Shown here: positions 40,078-48,435 of the stretch, piece by piece
Layout: each line of letters opens with the position of its first letter
How positions within the stretch are numbered: the first letter of the stretch is position 1
Source: Kribbella soli
Lineage (GTDB): Bacteria; Actinomycetota; Actinomycetes; Propionibacteriales; Kribbellaceae
NCBI RefSeq assembly: GCF_004331345.1
Contig: NZ_SJJZ01000006.1
Location: 1 to 64,000, forward strand
Direction of reading: 5' to 3'
Length of the DNA stretch: 64,000 nucleotides
Made by a program: the position numbers and the translations under genes
Notes under the pieces: generated by a model
What the model was told of the DNA's origin: nothing
The model's database searches: none
What the model saw: the letters and a program-made list of their open reading frames with translations, nothing else

Positions 40078-40823
40078 CCTCGGGCAAGCTGGCTGAGCAG
40101 CCTCGTACTCCCGGCGTCTCACAGACCGACGTCGTGGTCCAGGGCATCCGGCAGATGATCATCGACGGCCTGCTCCGGCCGGGCGACCGGCTTCCCATCG
40201 AAAAGGACCTCGCAGCGGCCCTCGGCGTGTCGAGGAACCCTTTGCGCGAAGGGGTTCGCGCGCTGTCGATGATGGGAGTTCTCGAGACGCGCCAGGGCGA
40301 CGGCACATACGTCACCAAGCTGGACCCTTCGATGCTGCTGGCGCCGATGGGCTTCGTGGTCGACCTGCACGACGGGACCGGAACAACCCACCTGCACTCG
40401 GTACGCCGGATCCTCGAGACGGAGGCCGCCGCGTGGGCGGCGCAGCGGGTAGGCGTCGAGGAACTTGAGGCCGCCGCCGAACTGCTCCGGCACAACGAGG
40501 CCGAACTGGCGCTCGACGAACCGAACCACGAGACGGTCATCGAGAACGACATCGCGTTCCATCGCATCATCGCGGAGGCAGCCGGCAACCCGGTGCTGAC
40601 CGCGCTGATCGACGCCCTCGGCGGACGCACGATGCGGGACCGGCTACGCCGTTCCATCGCGCAGCCCGGCGCCGACGAGACCGCCCACCGGGAACACCTC
40701 TCGATCCTCGCCGCACTGACTGCCCACGATCCCGACCGGGCACGCACCCGGATGTCCGCCCATCTGTTCACGGTCGAGGACTACCTCCTCGAACGAAGCG
40801 TCGTGAACCCGAGCACTGAATGA
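40074..40823 (+). CDS. FadR/GntR-family transcriptional regulator with FCD domain
   Basis: The 249-residue protein has a GntR winged helix (LLRPGDRLPIEKDLAAALGV, SRNPLREGVRAL, TRQGDGTYV) and a helical FCD domain for sugar acid or metal binding, with EIxxxxH-type residues in ENDIAFHRIIAEAAGNPVLT. It overlaps the dehydratase stop by 4 bp (ATGA). The position indicates it senses L-fuconate or a pathway intermediate. It may act at the divergent region 38585-38757, although the shared dyad there looks more like a LacI site. Confidence 0.9.
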   Translation: MTSGKLAEQPRTPGVSQTDVVVQGIRQMIIDGLLRPGDRLPIEKDLAAALGVSRNPLREGVRALSMMGVLETRQGDGTYVTKLDPSMLLAPMGFVVDLHDGTGTTHLHSVRRILETEAAAWAAQRVGVEELEAAAELLRHNEAELALDEPNHETVIENDIAFHRIIAEAAGNPVLTALIDALGGRTMRDRLRRSIAQPGADETAHREHLSILAALTAHDPDRARTRMSAHLFTVEDYLLERSVVNPSTE

Positions 40824-40829
40824 GAGCGC

Positions 40830-42869
40830 GTGAGCCTGCTGCACTGGAGCACCCCTGACCTGACCCTCACCTTCACGCTCGCCGACGGGCCGGTGCGGTT
40901 GGTCGCCGTACGCGAAACCACTCAGCCCGACGGTCCCCTGCCGGATCCGAGCCAGCCGCTGGTCGAGGTCTCGGCCATCGGATACGGGCACAGCAGCAAC
41001 CGGCACGCGAACACCGTGCTCGGTCAGCGACTGCGCTATGTCCGTCACGAGGACAGCGAGACCACGTTGCGGATCCTGCAGGAGGACCCCGAGTCCGGAC
41101 TGCTGGTCACCAGCGTGTTCGAGGCGCGGGCCGGCGTCCGCGCCTGGTCGGAAGCATCGATGACCCAGCCCGGGACGCTCGAGCTGACCTTCCTTTCCTC
41201 CCTGGTCGTCGGTCTCGAGTCCGTCGACGCCGAGCTGTACTCCGCCGCCAACAGCTGGATGGCTGAGAGCAGGTGGTCAGCACAGGAACTGCGCGCGGGG
41301 GCGCTCGCAGACATCGTCAGCGAGGGGCATCATCACGTCGCCAACACGCGGCATGCGGTGACCAGCACCAACTCGTGGTCCTGCGGCGAACGGCTGCCGA
41401 TCGGCGTCCTGGTCGATCGAAGTACGGCGTACGCGCACGGCTGGCAGATCGAGCACAACGGACCGTGGCACTACGAGCTCGGAGAGAGCCGGCGCGGAGG
41501 CTACCTGCTGCTGAGCGGCCCGACCGACCTGGAACACCAGTGGACCGTGGAACTCACCGAGGACAAGCCGTTCACGTCCGTGCCGGTGTCGCTCGTCGCC
41601 GGGACTGATCGCGACAGCGTGTTCGCCGCACTCACCCGTCAACGCCGAGCGATCCGTCAGCGGCGGCCGATCGACGACCGGATGCCAGTGATCTTCAACG
41701 ACTACATGAACACCCTGCTGGGCGATCCGACCACGGAGAAGCTCCTGCCGCTGATCGACGCGGCCGCCGAAGCCGGCGCGGACTACTTCTGCATCGACGC
41801 CGGCTGGTACGCCGAAGGCGACTGGTGGAACACCGTCGGGGCCTGGCAACCCTCGACCACCCGTTTCCCGAACGGGCTCGCCGAGGCGATCAAACGTATC
41901 CACGATCGCGACATGGTGCCTGGGCTGTGGCTCGAACCGGAAGTCATCGGCGTGCGGTCGCCGATCGCCGGCGAACTGCCCGACGACGCGTTCCTCACCC
42001 GCCGAGGCATCCGGATCGCCGAAGGCGGTCGCTACCTGCTCGACCTCCGCAGCGCTGCCGCCCGCAAGCATCTCGACGACACCGTCGATCGGCTGATCGA
42101 GGAGTTCGGTGTCGGCTTCTTCAAGTTCGACAACAACACCGTCACCGGTCCTGGCACCGACAAGGGCGGTACGTCGCTGGGTCACGGACTGCTGGAACAC
42201 AACCGGGCGATCCTCGACTGGCTCGACGGTATCCATACCCGCCACCCGGACCTGCTGATCGAGAACTGCGGTTCCGGCGCGATGCGGATGGACTACGCGA
42301 TGCTGTCCCGCCTCCACCTGCAGTCGACCTCCGACCAGGAAGACCCGTTGCTCTACGCACCGATCACCGCGGCCGCGCCGGCCGCCGTACTCCCCGAACA
42401 GGCCGGCCACTGGGCCTACCCGATCACCGGGACCACCCGCGAACAGTTCACCTTCGCTCTCGTCAACGGCATCCCCGGTCGCCTGTACCTCTCCGGTCAT
42501 CTCAACCGCATCACACCGGCCGAGCTAGAACTGGTCCGCTCGGCACTCGCCGCCCATCGGGAAATCCTCGAGGATCTCGATTCGCTCGTCCCCGCCTGGC
42601 CCCTGGGCCTGCCCGGATGGACAGACGACTGGATCGCCCTCAGCCTCAACGGCCCGGAAACCACCTACCTGACCCTGTGGCACCGCGCGGCCGGCCCCGC
42701 CACCATCAGTCTCCCCATCCCTCGAGCGACGATCACCCCACACTTCCCCGCCGACGACACCGACTGGACCTACACCTGGGCCGACGACGACGTCCTCACC
42801 GTCACCGCCCACACCCCCGAGCCCTCCGCCCGCGTCGTGCGCCTGACCCACACCAGGGAGCGAACCTGA
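40830..42869 (+). CDS. GH36 alpha-galactosidase
   Basis: This 679-residue glycosidase has an N-terminal beta domain and a (beta/alpha)8 barrel with FCIDAGWYAEGDWW, GFFKFDNNTVTG (nucleophile Asp) and IENCGSGAMRMDY with STSDQED (acid/base Asp). These are the GH36 catalytic blocks. Length and order match cytoplasmic bacterial alpha-galactosidases; no signal peptide is present. GTG 40830 is 7 nt after the FadR stop, so it belongs to the dehydratase operon. It would release galactose from galactosyl-fucosyl oligosaccharides brought in by the importer. Confidence 0.9.
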   Translation: MSLLHWSTPDLTLTFTLADGPVRLVAVRETTQPDGPLPDPSQPLVEVSAIGYGHSSNRHANTVLGQRLRYVRHEDSETTLRILQEDPESGLLVTSVFEARAGVRAWSEASMTQPGTLELTFLSSLVVGLESVDAELYSAANSWMAESRWSAQELRAGALADIVSEGHHHVANTRHAVTSTNSWSCGERLPIGVLVDRSTAYAHGWQIEHNGPWHYELGESRRGGYLLLSGPTDLEHQWTVELTEDKPFTSVPVSLVAGTDRDSVFAALTRQRRAIRQRRPIDDRMPVIFNDYMNTLLGDPTTEKLLPLIDAAAEAGADYFCIDAGWYAEGDWWNTVGAWQPSTTRFPNGLAEAIKRIHDRDMVPGLWLEPEVIGVRSPIAGELPDDAFLTRRGIRIAEGGRYLLDLRSAAARKHLDDTVDRLIEEFGVGFFKFDNNTVTGPGTDKGGTSLGHGLLEHNRAILDWLDGIHTRHPDLLIENCGSGAMRMDYAMLSRLHLQSTSDQEDPLLYAPITAAAPAAVLPEQAGHWAYPITGTTREQFTFALVNGIPGRLYLSGHLNRITPAELELVRSALAAHREILEDLDSLVPAWPLGLPGWTDDWIALSLNGPETTYLTLWHRAAGPATISLPIPRATITPHFPADDTDWTYTWADDDVLTVTAHTPEPSARVVRLTHTRERT

Positions 42870-42883
42870 TCCGGCGCCCCGGC

Positions 42884-43690
42884 TCATGCCCGGGCTGTCG
42901 CTCGGATGGCTTGGAGACGGCCATCGGACAGGGCAGTGGTGAGGTTCTGCAGGCGCTCACGGAAGTCGGGGACAAACGCGTGGAGGCCGAGCGGGCTGGG
43001 CGGCAATGCTCGAACCGCTTGCATCAGCTTCGCGACCTCCTCGGTCGGATCCGCCCAGTGGTCGATGGTGAATCCGGCTGCCTCGATGCCGGCACGCAGG
43101 GCTGCCGGCGTGCTCAGATGACTGTGGGAGGGTATCTCTGCCCACGGTAGTGGGTAGTCGAGTTCGCGTCCGTTACCGGCCGTGATGTCCCACAGCGCGA
43201 GGCGACCGTCGGCCTTCAGGACACGCCTTGCCTCCTGGTAGAGCTCGTCCTTGGCTGCCACGTTCATCTGGACATGCTGGCTGAACACGACATCGAACGA
43301 CGCGTCGTCGAAAGGCAGCGCAGTCACGTCCCCCTGCCGCACCATGATCCGATCGTCGAGGCCCACCAGGCGATTGAGCCACCGAGCGGTCTCGCAGTAC
43401 TCGTCGGAGAGGTCAACAGCTGCCACGGCGCATCCGAACCGGGATGCGAGATAACGTGCCGTTCCTCCGACGCCCGTACCGGCATCCAGCACTGAGCTCA
43501 CGGGCGTGATGTCGACCAGATCGGCGAGCTGTGCCGTCGCAATCCGCCCGCCGGTATGGTAATCCTCCAGCATCGCGAGGTCGGCGGCCTGCAGCGCGTG
43601 CACATCTTTGCCCGCGGCAATCAAGGCCTGCTCGATGTCGGCCCGGGACGTCCCGGTCACGTACTGGGTGGACAGCCTGCTGTCGCTCAT
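42884..43690 (-). CDS. Class I SAM-dependent methyltransferase
   Basis: The 268-residue enzyme has the SAM motif VSSVLDAGTGVGGTARYLAS, motif II-like CAVAAVDLSDEYCETARWLN and DVTALPFDDASFDVVFSQHV. It resembles UbiE/sarcosine-dimethylglycine-type methyltransferases with a small substrate. RBS GGAGGAG precedes ATG 43690. It diverges from a TetR gene, and two dyads lie between them, so it is probably controlled by that repressor. The methyl acceptor is unknown. Confidence 0.9.
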   Translation of the reverse strand: MSDSRLSTQYVTGTSRADIEQALIAAGKDVHALQAADLAMLEDYHTGGRIATAQLADLVDITPVSSVLDAGTGVGGTARYLASRFGCAVAAVDLSDEYCETARWLNRLVGLDDRIMVRQGDVTALPFDDASFDVVFSQHVQMNVAAKDELYQEARRVLKADGRLALWDITAGNGRELDYPLPWAEIPSHSHLSTPAALRAGIEAAGFTIDHWADPTEEVAKLMQAVRALPPSPLGLHAFVPDFRERLQNLTTALSDGRLQAIRATARA

Positions 43691-43728
43691 ACCTTCTCCT
43701 CCATCAGAGGTCCCTCACTTCACCCTTA

Positions 43729-43772
43729 GTGGACACTGTCCACATTAGCTCGACATAGTGGACAGCGTCCAC
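43729..43772. promoter_or_regulatory. Two TetR operator boxes GTGGACA-N-TGTCCAC type
   Basis: GTGGACACTGTCCAC (43729-43743) has perfect 7-bp arms around one base, and GTGGACAGCGTCCAC (43758-43772) is the same box with one mismatched pair. Centres are 29 bp apart, between the divergent methyltransferase and TetR genes. A half box GTGGACA also forms the start of the TetR coding region (43790). Confidence 0.82.
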
Positions 43773-43789
43773 ATTGTTATCGTGGCCCG

Positions 43790-44449
43790 GTGGACAACGG
43801 CGAAGCGGCACCGGACCAGGCACCACGATCGCGACGGCGACCGCGCGGCGACGTGCGCGCCGGCCTGATCGCGGCCGGAGTCGAACTGGCCCGCAGCGGT
43901 GGGCCCGAAGCGGTGGTGCTTCGCGAAGCCACCCGGATCGTCGGCGTCGTACCCAACGCCGCCTACCGGCACTTCGCCGACCGCGACGAACTCCTCGCCG
44001 AGGTCTGCACCGCCGCGATGAACGAACTGGCCGACCGGATGACGGCCGACCTCACCCGGATCCGCGGCAAACGCGGCAATCCGGACGCGGCGCGACGCCG
44101 GCTGGGTGCGATCGGGTCGGCCTACCTGAGGTTCGCTCAGGAAGAACCCGGCCTGTTCGCCACCGCTTTCGCCGTGCCGCGGCGGCACTCGTACGCCGAC
44201 CGCGACGGCGCGACAGACGGATCGATTCGCAGCACCCCGCTGGGACTCCTGCGCGCCGCCTTGGACGAACTCGTGGAAGCCGGCGTCCTCGATCCACAAC
44301 GACGTGACGGCATCGAGTACCCCATCTGGTCCGCCGTCCACGGGACTGCCGAACTCACCGGCCAAGGACCGCTCCGTGACGCCCCGGACGCCGAGCTCCG
44401 CCGGATCGAGGCCCTGACCCTGACCTTCATCAGCAACAGCCTCACGTAG
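43790..44449 (+). CDS. TetR-family transcriptional regulator
   Basis: This 219-residue protein has a TetR helix-turn-helix (AGLIAAGVELARSGGPEAVV, GVVPNAAYRHFADRDELLAE) and the TetR_C-type ligand domain. Translation is probably from GTG 43790 without a Shine-Dalgarno, on a short or leaderless message. It sits beside two GTGGACA dyads and should repress the divergent methyltransferase and itself. Confidence 0.9.
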   Translation: MDNGEAAPDQAPRSRRRPRGDVRAGLIAAGVELARSGGPEAVVLREATRIVGVVPNAAYRHFADRDELLAEVCTAAMNELADRMTADLTRIRGKRGNPDAARRRLGAIGSAYLRFAQEEPGLFATAFAVPRRHSYADRDGATDGSIRSTPLGLLRAALDELVEAGVLDPQRRDGIEYPIWSAVHGTAELTGQGPLRDAPDAELRRIEALTLTFISNSLT

Positions 44450-44503
44450 CCCGAACCAGGCGGCCGGCGGAAGAAAGCCGTGGGCTCTGAGGTTGGGCCT
44501 CGT

Positions 44504-45274
44504 ATGACCACACTTGTCGACCGCATCCTCGCGGCGCTACGTGCCAACCACGACACCCTCGCCGCACTGGTGCCGACCTTGTCCGACGAACAGCTGAAGG
44601 GCCGCAGCGGAGCGGCGGAGTGGACCGTCGCGCAGGCGCTCTCGCACCTCGGAAGCGGTGCCGAGATCTCCCGCAAGCCGATCGCGGTCGCCGCAGGTGA
44701 GCACGTCGATGCCGAGGACAACCAGTCGATCTGGGCCCGCTGGAACGCCTCGTCGCCGGCCGACCAAGCGGCCGGGTTCGTCAAACACAACGCGGCGTAC
44801 CTCGACACGGTCGCCGGGCTCAGCGCCGAGCAGCGTGATCGCCAGATCGACACGGGCATCCTGCCCCAGCCGGTGCCGCTGGCGGTCGCGCTCGGCCTGC
44901 GGCTCAACGAGGTCGCCAACCACGCCTGGGACGTCCGCGTCGGTGCCGACGCGTCGGCGACCGTGGAGCCGGACTCGGCGGAGCTGCTCATCGAGCTCTT
45001 CGGCGGGCCGCTGGCTTTCCTGCTGGGTTTCTCCGGCAAGCCCGACCAGCTCGAGCAAGAGGTCCGCCTGGCGATCCCGGGCGGCGGCATCGAGATCACC
45101 GACGCGGTCACCGTGGCCGACGCGGTCGACGACCCGACGGCCACTTTCGAGGGTCCGGCAGAGGCCGTAGTGCGGCTGCTGAACGGACGGCTCGGCGCCG
45201 GGCACGCCGCAGGTGTGAGCGTGACCGGCAACGTCACGCTGGACGAACTCCGGAAGGTCTTCCCCGGCTACTAG
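44504..45274 (+). CDS. Maleylpyruvate isomerase-family protein, mycothiol-dependent type (DinB fold)
   Basis: This 256-residue protein shows the MDMPI N-terminal domain (RILAALRANHDTLAALVPTL, EWTVAQALSHLGSGAEI with the first metal His, and LNEVANHAWDVRVG with the second). The C-terminal part is SCP2-like. It would use mycothiol as cofactor in isomerisation or conjugation. ATG 44504 is preferred over 44480, which is in a weak context. Its stop shares the palindrome CTAG with the stop of the convergent GH99-like gene. Confidence 0.85.
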   Translation: MTTLVDRILAALRANHDTLAALVPTLSDEQLKGRSGAAEWTVAQALSHLGSGAEISRKPIAVAAGEHVDAEDNQSIWARWNASSPADQAAGFVKHNAAYLDTVAGLSAEQRDRQIDTGILPQPVPLAVALGLRLNEVANHAWDVRVGADASATVEPDSAELLIELFGGPLAFLLGFSGKPDQLEQEVRLAIPGGGIEITDAVTVADAVDDPTATFEGPAEAVVRLLNGRLGAGHAAGVSVTGNVTLDELRKVFPGY

Positions 45275-46410
45275 CCTTGGCCGAATACGTCCCGGATCGT
45301 CTCGAGGAAGCCATAGCCGTTGTGAATGTCGGGGAGTAGCGCCGAGCCCTCGGTCCACTCGTTCCATGCGTTGACGGTGATGATCGGATGCGGTTGACCG
45401 TGGCGTTCGAGGAACGACTTGGCCAGCAGCAACCCTTCCTTGAACTCCTCGGGCGATGGATCGAACGTCGTCGTCCACGGATAGCGGCCGCGCTCGAACG
45501 CGCGGCTCTGGTCGGTGCGCGGCGAAGCGTCCCACCCGACGGTCACATTCGGGTAGAACGGTACGTCGAGCTCCGCGGCGTACCGCTCGTACTCGGCGAA
45601 CGCGGCATCGCGCAGCGGGCCGATCTCGGCGCGCGGAAACTCGAACCCGCCCAGGTCGGCGTGGTGCACCCAGACGTACGACGTCGCCGACCGGAAGCCG
45701 AGCTTCCGCACCAGGTCGGCCGGCTCGTCGACCGTGATCGCCGTGGGCAGTACGCCGACGCCCCAGATCACCGCATCGAGGTGGAGCCCCACGAAGCCCG
45801 CCTGCCGGGTCTGCTCGTCGAACCACTGCAACGCGTCCGCTGTCTCCTCGACGCCGCCGAGACCGATGATGAGGTTGCCGAGTTCGTAGATCGACAACCA
45901 GGGCCGACCGTCGACGGTGAGGTAGTTCGGGCGCGCGAAGTACGTGTCGATGACGTGCCTGGCCAGCTTCTCGAAGGCGGCACGATCGATCGCCCCGTTC
46001 TTGAGCCGCTGGGGTGAGTCGTTCGAGGGGTCGTCGTGCGGGAAGATGTCGACGAGTTCGTGGTTCGCCCACATCAACGCGAACTTGACGTCGTTGCTGT
46101 TCCGGGCGGCGAGCAGGCCATTGTCGAGGGCCGCCTGGAGATACGGGCCGTCGTCGTACCAGTAGTAGTCGACGAGAAACCCGTCGACGCCGTACTGCTT
46201 GGCAAGCCGGATCTGGTGTTCCGCAGCGGCCGGGGTGGACTCGTCGAAGCGGCCGTCGACAGGGATGCGCGGTTGCCGGTGCCCTTCGAACCGTGGCCGC
46301 GCCGCTTCGAGAAGCTTCCATTCGTCCCAGTCCTGGCCGAACCACTGGGCGTTCCGAGGATCGCGGTGCCAATCGGGGAAGTAGTACGCGAGTACCTGTG
46401 GTCGATCCAT
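45271..46410 (-). CDS. GH99-like/WbsX-type glycoside-related protein
   Basis: The 379-residue protein begins MDRPQVLAYYFPDWHRDPRN and includes HQIRLAKQYGVDGFLVDYYW, a segment around RPWLSIYEL and ITVNAWNEWTEGSALLP near the end. These are markers of the GH99-like WbsX domain. Some members act on glycans; others are found in polysaccharide loci with unclear activity. ATG 46410 is used; an upstream TTG adds one residue. No signal peptide is visible. Its regulation is unclear and it is not clearly linked to the fucose locus. Confidence 0.83.
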   Translation of the reverse strand: MDRPQVLAYYFPDWHRDPRNAQWFGQDWDEWKLLEAARPRFEGHRQPRIPVDGRFDESTPAAAEHQIRLAKQYGVDGFLVDYYWYDDGPYLQAALDNGLLAARNSNDVKFALMWANHELVDIFPHDDPSNDSPQRLKNGAIDRAAFEKLARHVIDTYFARPNYLTVDGRPWLSIYELGNLIIGLGGVEETADALQWFDEQTRQAGFVGLHLDAVIWGVGVLPTAITVDEPADLVRKLGFRSATSYVWVHHADLGGFEFPRAEIGPLRDAAFAEYERYAAELDVPFYPNVTVGWDASPRTDQSRAFERGRYPWTTTFDPSPEEFKEGLLLAKSFLERHGQPHPIITVNAWNEWTEGSALLPDIHNGYGFLETIRDVFGQG

Positions 46411-46533
46411 CAATCAATCATTTCATTGTTCGGCGGGGGTGGGTTGGCGGGTGTCCGGGCGCAACTTTCCGGTCCCGCGCGGTATCGAGTAAGCAGAAGC
46501 GTTACTACGTACGGTGAACCCGAGGGGCTGGCA

Positions 46534-47481
46534 ATGTCCGGTCGACTGAGCAAGGCGGCGGTTGCCGCGTTCCTGGTAATAGGAGTCACCCCTGGGGCCG
46601 CGCAAGCGGTGGGTGCGGGAAGGTCTGCGACAGAGCAGGCGTCAGCTGGTTGTTATGTCCATGTCGGATCCGTGACCGCCGGGGGCGACCACGGCGGCAA
46701 GCTGGTCACCGTCGGCGCTGCGTCGACCGACGAGCCGGACACCGGCGTCTACCCGGCCGGGGCGGTCCGGGTCAGCGGGTCGATGGAAGCCGATCCGGAC
46801 GTGACCGGGTACGGCGGGTGGATCGGCGGATACACCGTGCTGGGCTCGTCCATGTACGCCACCTCCTACTACCTCACCCTGGACGGGGACGTCGACCGGA
46901 CCAGGCCGACCACCTATCTGGTCGGTGGTGGCTGGGGTGACACGACGTACTTCGAGACCACCCGCTTCTGGGACTACCCCAAACTGCCGAACCTGATCAG
47001 GCAGTACCAGCTGCGGGCCGACGGGACGCTGAGCCGTTGGGACATGCAGTACAACAACGCCAACGCCACGGTGAAGTGGGCGAACAAGCAGTCCGCGCCC
47101 GGGTTCTCCGCGGTGAAGACGATGGCCATGATCAGCCAGACGCTGACGTACGACACTTTCCTGGCGAACACCCGCGGCGGAGCGCTCTACACGATCAGGG
47201 TTCCCCGCACCTCACCGATGAAGCCGATCGTGAAGAAGGTCCGTACCTCGACCTGGCAGGCGTTCGACGCGCTGGTGGCCGAGAAGTGCGGGCAGTACGG
47301 AACGATGCTGGTCGGCATCGACAAGGACACCCAGTCCGCCTACGCGTACGCCGTCGGGCACGCGAACGGCACGGCCACCGTGATCCAGGGGCTCGGCAAG
47401 GTGCCGGCCACGTTCGCAGATCCGGTGTACTTCCGGCGCCAGATCCGTCAGGGCGACGCCCAGATGCTGTTCGGAGAATGA
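46534..47481 (+). CDS. Secreted protein of a three-gene paralogous family, copy 1
   Basis: I do not recognise a named family. The 315-residue product has a signal peptide (MSGRLSKAAVAAFLVIGVTP, then GAAQAVGAG). The mature part has repeats of about 45-60 residues with a W/G-rich start and a YxLRxxG-type end: YLVGGGWGDTTYFETTRFWD, GFSAVKTMAMISQTLTYDTF, LANTRGGALYTIRVP, and QAFDALVAEKCGQYGTMLVG. This pattern resembles tachylectin-type beta-propeller blades. RBS GAGGGG precedes ATG 46534. An ECF-like promoter (GCAACTT near 46461) is possible. The other two copies follow directly. Confidence 0.75.
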   Translation: MSGRLSKAAVAAFLVIGVTPGAAQAVGAGRSATEQASAGCYVHVGSVTAGGDHGGKLVTVGAASTDEPDTGVYPAGAVRVSGSMEADPDVTGYGGWIGGYTVLGSSMYATSYYLTLDGDVDRTRPTTYLVGGGWGDTTYFETTRFWDYPKLPNLIRQYQLRADGTLSRWDMQYNNANATVKWANKQSAPGFSAVKTMAMISQTLTYDTFLANTRGGALYTIRVPRTSPMKPIVKKVRTSTWQAFDALVAEKCGQYGTMLVGIDKDTQSAYAYAVGHANGTATVIQGLGKVPATFADPVYFRRQIRQGDAQMLFGE

Positions 47482-47489
47482 GGACCATC

Positions 47490-48431
47490 ATGTCCGTTCG
47501 ACTGACCACTGCCTTCACTGCAGCCGCCACCGCGATCCTCTTGACGGGGGCCGGTACTGGCGTCGCAACCGCAAGAACGACGGCCGGTACGGCCGCCTCC
47601 GCAGCCTGCCGCCTTGCCCCGGGATCCGTGACGGCCGGCGGCGACCACACGCGCACTATCGTGACGGCCACGTCGCCGCCGACGGTGCAGCAGACCCCTG
47701 TTTACACCGACATCTACCCTGACGGCCAGGTTCGGCTGAGCGGGTCCCTCGAGAATGATCCGGACGTCACCGGGACCGGCGGGCGGTTCTCCGGCTACGT
47801 GGTGATGGGCTCGACGATGTACGGCAGCGGCTATCTGCTCAAGGAGGACGGCTCGGTCGACCGGCCGACGGTCGGCCTCAGCCGGGTGGGCGGCGGCTGG
47901 GGTGACGCGACCTTCTTCGACTCGACCACGTACTGGAAGTATCCGGATCCCCCGATGTTCACCACGAAGTACTCGCTCCGCAGCAACGGCACCATCACCC
48001 GCTGGGACGACCGCTCCGGGTCGGTCTGGGGAAACAAGCAGACCGCGACCGGATTCGCCGCGGTCAAGACGATGGCGCTGATCAGCCAGACCACGACGTA
48101 CGACACGTTCCTGGCGAACACCAGGGGCGGCGCGCTCTACACGATCCGGATCCCCCGGACCTCGCCGATGAAGCCGATCGTGAAGCTGGTTCGCGCCTCG
48201 ACCTGGCAGGGCTTCGAGGCCCTGGTGATCGAGAAGTGCGGCATCTACGGAACGGTGCTGCTCGGCATCGACAAGGACACCGGTGCGGGCTACCTGTACG
48301 CCGTTGGCCACGCCAACGGCACCGCCACCGTCATCAAGGGACTCGGCAAGGTCCCGGCGAAGTTCGCCGACCCCGTCTACTTCCGCCACGTCCTCCGCCC
48401 GGGCGACAATCAGATGCTGTTCGGGGAGTGA
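47490..48431 (+). CDS. Secreted protein of a three-gene paralogous family, copy 2
   Basis: This 313-residue protein has a signal peptide (MSVRLTTAFTAAATAILLTG) and the same mature layout as copy 1: GYVVMGSTMYGSGYLLKEDG, RVGGGWGDATFFDSTTYWKY, FAAVKTMALISQTTTYDTFL, RGGALYTIRIPRTSPMKPIV and GFEALVIEKCGIYGTVLLGI. Two Cys, one near the start of the mature chain and one in EKCG, are shared by all three copies and could form a disulfide. It begins 8 bp after copy 1 ends, so the operon is translated together. Confidence 0.75.
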   Translation: MSVRLTTAFTAAATAILLTGAGTGVATARTTAGTAASAACRLAPGSVTAGGDHTRTIVTATSPPTVQQTPVYTDIYPDGQVRLSGSLENDPDVTGTGGRFSGYVVMGSTMYGSGYLLKEDGSVDRPTVGLSRVGGGWGDATFFDSTTYWKYPDPPMFTTKYSLRSNGTITRWDDRSGSVWGNKQTATGFAAVKTMALISQTTTYDTFLANTRGGALYTIRIPRTSPMKPIVKLVRASTWQGFEALVIEKCGIYGTVLLGIDKDTGAGYLYAVGHANGTATVIKGLGKVPAKFADPVYFRHVLRPGDNQMLFGE

Positions 48432-48435
48432 GGTC

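Noticed and set aside
46461..46486. ECF-sigma-like promoter GCAACTT with GGTATC before the secreted paralogs
   Set aside because: The spacing is short and the -10 part is not a clear match, so it is mentioned only as a possibility in the gene entry.
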